28,556 bases of DNA, from positions 1-28,556 of the IMG/VR virus record IMGVR_UViG_3300011114_000891. One strand, written 5' to 3'. The DNA comes from a virus. Of the stretch, positions 1 through 5,242 are shown piece by piece; position 1 is the first letter of the stretch, and each line of letters starts with the position of its first letter. The notes beneath the pieces are model-generated. The model was not told the DNA's origin, did not search any database, and saw only the letters and a program-made list of their open reading frames with translations. The position numbers were made by a program, and so were the translations under genes.

Positions 1-88
1 ACACGCGGAGATCAGTCTCGTCGAGGTCTTCCCTTTGCACGTGACGCGACGCGAGTCGCAGGGCGAGGTCCTGGTAGCGTTGGAGCAT
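1..88 (-). CDS. Unknown protein, C-terminal part lost at window edge
   Basis: The reading frame begins at the ATG on the minus strand at 88 and stays open to the window edge, giving 29 codons (begins MLQRYQDLALRLASRH). The start is supported by an AAGGA ribosome-binding site about 6 bases upstream. The first bases of the gene and its leader closely resemble the internal start at 314 of the preceding gene. The gene lies 22 bp after the stop of that gene, in the same orientation, so it is probably in the same operon. The visible part is a charged helical stretch with no recognisable motif. No function can be given. Confidence 0.65.
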   Translation of the reverse strand, partial: MLQRYQDLALRLASRHVQREDLDETDLRV

Positions 89-110
89 GGTCGATCCTTG
101 GGGGGGAGGG

Positions 111-314
111 TTAGGGGCGGCGGGCGATGACAACGATCCAGTCGTCGCCCCGCTCGGCGCAAGCGAAGAAGAACCGGCCGTCCTCGAACCAACGGTCGGA
201 GGCGGCCTCGAGGAGGGTCTCCCAGTTCTCGGGGGTGACTGCGACCTCGACCGTCTCGCCCTTGGCGCGGGAGGCCTCGATCGCCTTGTTTGCGGTCTGG
301 TAGGTTGGGAGCAT
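111..314 (-). other. Nested in-frame start giving a 67-aa product
   Basis: The ATG at 314 is preceded by AAGGTGCGACC, almost the same leader as the AAGGATCGACC before the next gene's start at 88, and the codons after both starts are also alike. It would give a 67-aa protein identical to the C-terminal half of the 146-aa frame. The linker before it (YPSSQGAT) reads like a translated former spacer. I infer that two genes became joined by loss of a stop codon, or that both forms are made. Confidence 0.4.
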
Positions 315-551
315 GGTCGCACCTTGGGAAGAAGGGTACAGTCTCTCGATCGTGACGCCGTGTTGGAACATCGCGACGGCACGCGGCCAACACCTCGGGC
401 AGATACCGTCGGGGCGCGGGCCGAGGGGCCTTTCGACCCAAGTGGACTCCTCCTCGTCGATGACCCGAGCACAGAACGAGACCCACTGGGACGGCGGCGG
501 CGCGGGGCCGTCCGCGTAGAGGGGGAGACACTTGGTCCGCCGGCGAGTCAT
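111..551 (-). CDS. Unknown protein with Cys pairs; probable fusion of two small proteins
   Basis: The frame runs 146 codons from ATG 551 to a TAA at 111. The start overlaps the resolvase stop as ATGA and has a perfect GGAGG 7 bases upstream. The first 79 residues carry cysteines at about 8, 27, 51 and 54, the last two as CPRC, which could form a small metal-binding fold. Residues 80-146 look like a separate compact alpha/beta domain starting MLPTYQTANKAIE. An in-frame ATG at 314 with its own AAGG site lies at that junction, so the downstream half may also or only be made alone. No family is recognised. Coding is well supported; which start is used for the second half is uncertain. Confidence 0.65.
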   Translation of the reverse strand: MTRRRTKCLPLYADGPAPPPSQWVSFCARVIDEEESTWVERPLGPRPDGICPRCWPRAVAMFQHGVTIERLYPSSQGATMLPTYQTANKAIEASRAKGETVEVAVTPENWETLLEAASDRWFEDGRFFFACAERGDDWIVVIARRP

Positions 552-1045
552 CGGGGAACCTCCGCGCACAATCCGACCCCCCAGTTGCCCTTGGTTCGCG
601 CCCACTCGGCCAACCATACGGCGTCGGCCTCGGCGAGGACGAACTTCCGGCCGAACCGGTTCTCGGCGAGCTCGCGGAGGGTCCGCTTGTGGTTGTCGGT
701 GAACGACCGTTTCGGGAGTACCAGGTCGCGTTGCCATGCGGACGGGGTGACCGCTTGGAGTCGCACGCGGCCGTCGAGGGAGAGGATCAACCCGGCCCAC
801 GCCTCGCCGTAGACGCGGCCGAAGACGAAGGTCGAGGAGAGTCCCTGCCGGGGCATCGCGCCGACCCGCTCGATGACCGCCGAGTGGGTATCCTCGGGGA
901 GGGCGGCGAAGTGGTCGCAGACAAGGAGTGCGATCCGGCCCTCGGTCTCCGCGTCGGAGAAGCGGGTGATCCGAAGGACCTCGCCGTCGCGGGTGATCGA
1001 GGCGATCGCGCCTTGTTTGCCGGGGTCGACGCCAGTGTAGATCAT
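548..1045 (-). CDS. RuvC-like Holliday junction resolvase
   Basis: This 165-aa protein has the RNase H-like fold signature of phage RuvC-type endonucleases, which cut four-way DNA junctions made during replication and recombination, using metal-bound acidic residues. The N-terminus YTGVDPGKQGAIA supplies the first catalytic Asp (D7). VIERVG supplies Glu 59, followed by the family-typical MPRQGLSSTFVFGRVYG segment. The C-terminal EADAVWLAEWA supplies the last acidic pair (E139, D141). The start at 1045 was chosen over an upstream in-frame ATG because GGAGG lies 7 bases before it and it overlaps the previous stop as ATGA. Its place downstream of the exonuclease and annealase genes suits a late recombination step. 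Family assignment is by motif reading. Confidence 0.85.
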   Translation of the reverse strand: MIYTGVDPGKQGAIASITRDGEVLRITRFSDAETEGRIALLVCDHFAALPEDTHSAVIERVGAMPRQGLSSTFVFGRVYGEAWAGLILSLDGRVRLQAVTPSAWQRDLVLPKRSFTDNHKRTLRELAENRFGRKFVLAEADAVWLAEWARTKGNWGVGLCAEVPR

Positions 1046-1467
1046 GGCGCGGCCTCCAATGCAGCAACGAGGGCGGCGGCTTCGGTCGGAGCAGACAGTT
1101 TCGCGGTTGGTAGAGTGTCGTCCGGCGCAACCATCATCGACCAACCTCCCGGCGTTCCGCTTTGCGGGCTAATCCCCCACGGCATAGCGTATGCTGACGG
1201 GCTATCCCACGCCCACCGCACGAGGGCGAGGAGGCAACCGATCGTTGCCGGGTCGGACAGGTCGGGCAGATTGTAGTCCTCAAGGCGGTTATCTGCGATC
1301 TCCCAGTTCTCGGGGTTCTCATCATACGCCCAACACCTAGACTCTTTGCTGCCTCGGATAACGCGCCAACCTTCGTCGGTTCGCATCCCTGGCATCCATC
1401 GGAAGTGCTTGCAGGCCACGGCCCGGCGGCCCAACTGTTCGAGGTTCTCTAACTGTTCGTTACTCAT
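1042..1467 (-). CDS. Small phage protein, paralog of its upstream neighbour
   Basis: This 141-aa protein starts at ATG 1467 with a GGGAGG site 5 bases upstream, and its stop overlaps the resolvase start as ATGA. It begins MSNEQLENLEQLGRRA, followed by CKHFRWMPGM and later LPDLSDPATIGCLLALVR, and ends TEAAALVAALEAAP. That pattern resembles a small hypothetical protein I have seen in replication regions of phages of GC-rich bacteria, with no known function. It shares spaced residues with the preceding gene product (QL, RA, H-W, GM, then PDL, T, VR), so the two look like diverged tandem duplicates. No catalytic motif or membrane segment is visible. Confidence 0.75.
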   Translation of the reverse strand: MSNEQLENLEQLGRRAVACKHFRWMPGMRTDEGWRVIRGSKESRCWAYDENPENWEIADNRLEDYNLPDLSDPATIGCLLALVRWAWDSPSAYAMPWGISPQSGTPGGWSMMVAPDDTLPTAKLSAPTEAAALVAALEAAP

Positions 1468-1862
1468 GACGCCCTCCCGATCAACTTCATCTCGGCGCGG
1501 TAGGACCACAACTCGAGGAGGCCGACCCAAGCTCCGGCGGGTGAGTAGCGGGCGACTGCAACACCCGTCGGGAGGTAGACCTTGTGGAGGCCCGTGTGGC
1601 CCTCGTAGACACACTCGAGGCCGGGGAGGTCGTAGAGGTAGCGGACGCGGTCGGCGATGATTCGGACCGTCGTCTCGGAGGTCAAGTCGGGGACTGACAT
1701 CGGGACGGGCTCGTTCGCGCCGACGATCCCAGACAACAGGGGAACCGCCGAGTCGTCGGGGTCGGGGTAAAACCACTCCATCCCGTCAACCCAGACCCAG
1801 TGGGTCAAGTGGCGGGCGCGTTTCGCGAGCTGCGTCAAGTCGTAGGTGTGTCTAGTGGTCAT
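1464..1862 (-). CDS. Small phage protein, paralog of its downstream neighbour
   Basis: A 132-aa frame starts at ATG 1862, 11 bp inside the preceding gene, and ends with an ATGA overlap onto the next. No strong Shine-Dalgarno is seen at this start, so translation may be coupled to the upstream membrane-protein gene. The sequence opens MTTRHTYDLTQLAKRA and continues HWVWVDGMEWFYPD, then VPDLTSETTVRIIADRVR, matching the layout of the next protein. The C-terminal part is aromatic-rich (RYSPAGAWVGLLELWSYR). The function is unknown; a shared fold with its neighbour is inferred from spaced identities only. Confidence 0.7.
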   Translation of the reverse strand: MTTRHTYDLTQLAKRARHLTHWVWVDGMEWFYPDPDDSAVPLLSGIVGANEPVPMSVPDLTSETTVRIIADRVRYLYDLPGLECVYEGHTGLHKVYLPTGVAVARYSPAGAWVGLLELWSYRAEMKLIGRAS

Positions 1863-2094
1863 GGGGGACTCGGACGTGGCGGTGGTGGAGAGTAACAGGG
1901 GGAACCGGGGCGCGGCGAGAGAGTTGGCGAGCATCCTCGGCGGACCTCTCCTTGACCTTCTTCCCCTCCTCGTAGAGGTAGAGGACGACGACGGCGACAA
2001 GGGTTGGGAGACAGTGCCAGAACGGCACCTTGTCGAAGGCCGCGAGGGCGTACTGGGCGACGAAGAACAACTCGGGGAGGGTGGCCTTGTTCAT
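1852..2094 (-). CDS. Small single-span membrane protein
   Basis: An 80-aa protein starts at ATG 2094 with an AAGGGGG site about 4 bases upstream and an ATGA overlap with the preceding stop. Residues about 24-42 (FWHCLPTLVAVVVLYLY) form one clear hydrophobic segment followed by a positive cluster (EEGKKVKER), which by the positive-inside rule puts the C-terminus in the cytoplasm. The C-terminal tail is rich in Arg, His and Pro. Its location in the early-gene arm, away from the lysis genes at 27.6-28.5 kb, argues against a lysis role. Small inner-membrane proteins in phage early regions are often host-interaction factors, but nothing here proves that. Confidence 0.65.
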   Translation of the reverse strand: MNKATLPELFFVAQYALAAFDKVPFWHCLPTLVAVVVLYLYEEGKKVKERSAEDARQLSRRAPVPPVTLHHRHVRVPHDH

Positions 2095-2441
2095 TCGACC
2101 CCCTTTACTCGGCGGGCGCGGGTGCGGGCGCGGTTCACCCAGGCGTCGTCGGAGGCCGCAAGACCGTAGGCGATGGAGGCCGCCGGGACTGGGCGGGTCA
2201 ACTCGAGCTCGGGGACGCCCTCGGCGAGGCATCCCTCGGGGAGGTGGAGAAGGAACTCGAACCAAGGGTGGGTCGAGGTGGAGAAGGTCGCGAGAACCGC
2301 GCGGCCGTGGAAGGCCTGTCGGGTCAATCCGACTTGCCGAGCAAGGTGGTTGATCGAACCGTAGAGGAACCGAGCCCGCGCCGAGATCGCCTTCTGGGCG
2401 TCTGGGTACTGCGGGACGGGGTAGGGGGCGGGGATGGTCAT
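2091..2441 (-). CDS. Small putative helix-turn-helix protein
   Basis: A 116-aa protein is read from ATG 2441, about 12 bp after the RecT-like gene's stop, with AAGG about 10 bases upstream. Residues about 30-50 (INHLARQVGLTRQAFHGR) have the spacing of a helix-turn-helix recognition unit (LA..VGLTRQAF), so DNA binding is plausible. The rest, including HPWFEFLLHLPEGCLAEGV, is not recognised. Gene order directly after the annealing protein suggests a role in the replication/recombination module. The HTH reading is visual and moderate; coding is supported by operon spacing and the ATGA overlap with the next gene. Confidence 0.65.
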   Translation of the reverse strand: MTIPAPYPVPQYPDAQKAISARARFLYGSINHLARQVGLTRQAFHGRAVLATFSTSTHPWFEFLLHLPEGCLAEGVPELELTRPVPAASIAYGLAASDDAWVNRARTRARRVKGVE

Positions 2442-2453
2442 TGGGCGGCTACC

Positions 2454-3344
2454 TTACAGGGGAAACCCGTCGTCCTCGAACGGGACGACCTCGGGGGAGG
2501 GGGCGAACAGGGGCGCGGCGTCGATTGCCTCGACGAGCTGCGTCCGCGGCGGCGGGGGCGGTGCGGGGAGACGAGCGGCCGAGGAGGGCGACGGGGCCGC
2601 CGGTGGCGCGGGAGGGCGAACCTCGACGTGGTCAACCGTCGCAGTCGGAGCGGGGGCCGGTGCGGGCGGAGCTTCCGACCCGAACTCCGAGCGGTCGTCG
2701 GCGGCCAGTGCGTCCGAGAACTCGATCGAGCGGGGGAGGTACTTCGCCGCGCGGCGGAGGACGGTCTTCTTCCCCATCTCGGCGAAGTCGGTCGCCCAGG
2801 GGCCCGAGTTCCCCGACTGGGAGCGGCCGCGAATCGCTTGGACCTCGTGGAGGGGCATCCACTCGAACAGATGCTCGCCGCCGGTGAGGGTTGCATGGGT
2901 GTAGAACCCGAGGATCCGCGAGTCCTTGCGGCGGAGGTCGGGCTTGTGGACGAACGGAACCGCGGCCGAGTAGTCAACCTCGAAGGTGTCCGTCTCGTAA
3001 ACGACTCGCGAGGCGATGGAGGTCACCTTGCCCGAGCGGCGGATGAGGTCGAGAAGGCCTTGGTAGCCGATCAAGAACGTGGCCTCGCCCTTGCGGGGGA
3101 TAAGGTAGCACGACCCGAGGACTCCCGGCTCGAGGCCGAGCTGCGAGGCCGTCATGACGCACGCCATGATGGAGGCGGGCGTGCAGTCGGCGAGGCCGCG
3201 AACGGTGCGGAGCTGCGTCAACGCAAGGCGGGCCATGCGGTCGGGGGCGAAGTGCGACGGGAGGGCCGCCTTCAACTGGGAGAGGGTGGCGGGGGACGCC
3301 AACCAACCTTCTACGGAACTGTCTCTACGGGCGATCTGGGTCAT
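2454..3344 (-). CDS. recT: RecT-family single-strand annealing protein with SSB-like tail
   Basis: This 296-aa protein carries the RecT core: SQLGLEPGVLGSCYLIPRKG (about 67-86), ATFLIGYQGLLDLIRRSG (88-105), GPWATDFAEMGKKTVLRRAAKYLP (181-204). RecT proteins coat single-stranded DNA and promote annealing and strand exchange after a partner exonuclease resects ends; that partner is encoded just upstream. The start at 3344 was preferred over a frame extension to 3455 because the extension is low-complexity and reaches almost to the exonuclease stop. Unusually, residues 224-268 form an Ala/Pro linker, and the protein ends in an acidic-aromatic tip (VVPFEDDGFPL) that resembles the C-terminal peptide of bacterial SSB. 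No separate SSB gene is seen in the window. Family call is confident; the tail role is inference. Confidence 0.92.
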   Translation of the reverse strand: MTQIARRDSSVEGWLASPATLSQLKAALPSHFAPDRMARLALTQLRTVRGLADCTPASIMACVMTASQLGLEPGVLGSCYLIPRKGEATFLIGYQGLLDLIRRSGKVTSIASRVVYETDTFEVDYSAAVPFVHKPDLRRKDSRILGFYTHATLTGGEHLFEWMPLHEVQAIRGRSQSGNSGPWATDFAEMGKKTVLRRAAKYLPRSIEFSDALAADDRSEFGSEAPPAPAPAPTATVDHVEVRPPAPPAAPSPSSAARLPAPPPPPRTQLVEAIDAAPLFAPSPEVVPFEDDGFPL

Positions 3345-3418
3345 GACTCTCTCTAGGTGTGGTCTCTCGACCGTTGGGGGGAGGGGCGTAGCGCGGCCTC
3401 GAACCGCGCAGGGAGGGC

Positions 3419-4435
3419 CTAGCCCTTCTTGGCCTTGGGTGCGGTCACTCGGCACGACGCGGACACCTTGGTCGTCTTCTGGAACTGCGCGAGGAGCTCG
3501 GGGTGGGCCTCGCCAAACGCTTTAGAGTCGAACGAGACCCGCTCGGAAGCGTCCGAGAAGGAGGACTTGAACCCGCCCGCGGTGGCGAGCTTGGAGGCCG
3601 AGCGGTGCGCCTCGAGGATGACCCGCTTCGCTTCGTCCTGGCGTTCCTCCAAGGCTTTGATCTCGGAGTTGATCCGAGCGTAGGTCTCGATCGCCTCGGC
3701 CACCTCGCCGTCTACCTCGAGCGGACCCTCGCTTGCAGGGTTGATCGTCCGAGCAAGGGTCGAGAGGGCGTCCGCGTCGGTCGCCACTGGGAGAAGTTGG
3801 TCGGGGTGGTTCACCCAGGCGAACGCCGTCGACGCCGCCTCGTCGATGACCGCGAAGGCCTCGAGGTCGGGGTCGATGGGGATCAAATGGAAGGCGTAGA
3901 CGGTCCAAACTGCGAGGTAGCCCTTGTCGGCCCCGGTGACTCGGAGCTGCGTCTGGACTTGCCACCAATAGGCCAACCGAGCGTCGCGGCCGTCCAAGTG
4001 GGCGAACCCGTTGGTCAACACTTCCTCCCAGTCGAGGCGGGCTCGGTCGAGTTTGGCCTCGACGACTGCGACGACAACGCCCTGGTCGTCGATCACGAGA
4101 CCGTCGGGGGTGGCGGAGACGGGGACGAACTGATCGCGGACGGCGACACCGGCGACGACCTTCTGGCCGAGGAGCCCTTCCGCGTGTTGAAGGATGAAGT
4201 CCTCGGCGAGGCGGCCGAGGGCCATAGCGTCCGAGTCCCAGATCCGAGGGTTACCCGAGAGGGCGTCCCGCTTGTCGAGAACAAGGCCGAGAAGGCCGCC
4301 GTAGGGAGAGACGCCCAGGACGACGCCAATCTCGGAAGCTCCGATGGTCTCCGCTCGGGTGGCGTGCCACTCGTTGGAGTCCTTGGGGTAGGGGGCGACA
4401 GGGGTGCAGGATGCGAGGTAGGTATAGGGTTGCAT
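3419..4435 (-). CDS. YqaJ-type viral recombinase exonuclease
   Basis: This 338-aa protein matches the YqaJ/lambda-exonuclease-like PD-(D/E)xK nucleases that digest one strand of linear DNA to feed an annealing protein. Visible motifs are ETIGASEIGVVLGVSPYGG (29-47), MALGRLAEDFI with a conserved Glu near 78, SATPDGL with Asp 111, VVEAK with Glu 126 and Lys 128, and WWQVQTQLRVTG (157-168), the usual bridging segment. A charged helical region around 265-300 is likely coiled coil. The start at 4435 (MQPYTYLAS) lies 12 bp after the previous stop and just ahead of the domain; its ribosome site is weak. It sits 74 bp before the RecT-like gene, the standard two-gene pairing. Confidence 0.92.
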   Translation of the reverse strand: MQPYTYLASCTPVAPYPKDSNEWHATRAETIGASEIGVVLGVSPYGGLLGLVLDKRDALSGNPRIWDSDAMALGRLAEDFILQHAEGLLGQKVVAGVAVRDQFVPVSATPDGLVIDDQGVVVAVVEAKLDRARLDWEEVLTNGFAHLDGRDARLAYWWQVQTQLRVTGADKGYLAVWTVYAFHLIPIDPDLEAFAVIDEAASTAFAWVNHPDQLLPVATDADALSTLARTINPASEGPLEVDGEVAEAIETYARINSEIKALEERQDEAKRVILEAHRSASKLATAGGFKSSFSDASERVSFDSKAFGEAHPELLAQFQKTTKVSASCRVTAPKAKKG

Positions 4436-4446
4436 AGTCGGGGGTC

Positions 4447-4797
4447 TTACTTGAGGGCCTGGAAGGCGTGGGCGATAGCAAGGCGGAGGGCGATCACGTC
4501 GCAGTTCTCGTCGAACCAGAACCAGACGGTCCCGGTCTTTGTCTCGAACTTGTTGTCGGAGTCCGTCCAAGTGATCGACGAGGAGACCGAGCCCTTGCCA
4601 CGGCCGCGGATGAACTCGGGGTAAAGGGTGACCGTCTGGGTCGCGATGGTCGCGCCGATCGTCCGAGTCTCGGAGAAGGCGACGTCACCGATCACACTGG
4701 GCGAGGGCTCCCAGTTGCGCGACTCGTCGGTAGTGAGGGCCGCCGCGAGGAGCTCGGCGTAGTGGACGGGGGTGGAAGATTCGAGGGAGTAGGTCAT
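4447..4797 (-). CDS. Unknown small protein
   Basis: A 116-aa protein starts at ATG 4797 with AAGG 9 bases upstream and ends 11 bp before the exonuclease start, so it is in the same transcript. It is rich in Ser, Thr and aromatics with alternating hydrophobic stretches (IGATIATQTVTLYPEF, KTGTVWFWFDENCDVIAL), suggesting a small beta-sheet protein closing with a helix. No signal peptide, membrane span or catalytic motif is seen, and no family is recognised. The position directly ahead of the exonuclease could mean a nuclease-associated or host-interaction role, but that is only positional. Confidence 0.7.
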   Translation of the reverse strand: MTYSLESSTPVHYAELLAAALTTDESRNWEPSPSVIGDVAFSETRTIGATIATQTVTLYPEFIRGRGKGSVSSSITWTDSDNKFETKTGTVWFWFDENCDVIALRLAIAHAFQALK

Positions 4798-4883
4798 GAC
4801 GGGTTACCTTGGGGGGTGGTGGCCGAGTGGCCGGGAAAGAGTCGGAGCGGGGCGGCGAACCCCGCGAGGGCCGAGCCCTGCGA

Positions 4884-5105
4884 CTAGGCGGCGAGCTGCG
4901 AGTAGTGGGCGGCGAGGAGACCGGCGCGGTAGGCGCGGCCGCCGGTCAAGATTCCCATGCTCTGTTCGTAGGAGCGGAGGGCGTTGAGGTCGCCGGTGCG
5001 GTGGTACCGAGCGAGGACCCGTTGGGCGATGATGTAGGCCGGGGTCGACTCGATCGGGGTGGCGAGTTCGGCGGTGATGTTATCGACGAGGTACTGTTCA
5101 AGCAT
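4884..5105 (-). CDS. Unknown small helical protein
   Basis: A 73-aa protein starts at ATG 5105 (MLEQYLVDNITAELATPIE) with a GAG-type site about 8 bases upstream. It is predicted by eye to be mostly helical (YIIAQRVLARYHRTGDLNALRSYEQS), without Cys or membrane segments. It is the first gene after the primase-helicase and lies just downstream of a likely minus-strand promoter at 5157-5184, so it probably leads a transcription unit for the small genes and the recombination pair. The 86 bp between it and the next gene hold no clear signal. The function is unknown. Confidence 0.65.
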   Translation of the reverse strand: MLEQYLVDNITAELATPIESTPAYIIAQRVLARYHRTGDLNALRSYEQSMGILTGGRAYRAGLLAAHYSQLAA

Positions 5106-5156
5106 TGGCGCGGCTCTTGGTTGGGGTGGTGTCGGTCTTGCTCACCGACCCCGACT

Positions 5157-5184
5157 AGATAACCCCACTTTGACGCCGTGTAAA
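5157..5184 (-). promoter_or_regulatory. Sigma70-like promoter candidate, minus strand
   Basis: Within the 137-bp spacer 5106-5242, the minus strand reads TTTACA, 16 bases, TTATCT, in a short AT-rich island that stands out from the GC-rich surroundings. It points toward the gene at 5105 and would let the recombination genes be transcribed separately from the primase-helicase. The rest of the spacer, near 5213-5240, holds CGAT-rich repeats with a weak 4-bp hairpin; I do not call a terminator there. Confidence 0.5.
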
Positions 5185-5242
5185 GTAAAGCGCACCGCTA
5201 TTTTGACCCCCGATGTCGATTTTTCGATCTTGCTCGATCCGA

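Noticed and set aside
3345-3455. N-terminal extension of the RecT-like gene to 3455
   Set aside because: The extra residues are low complexity, unlike RecT N-termini, and would remove nearly the whole spacer after the exonuclease gene.
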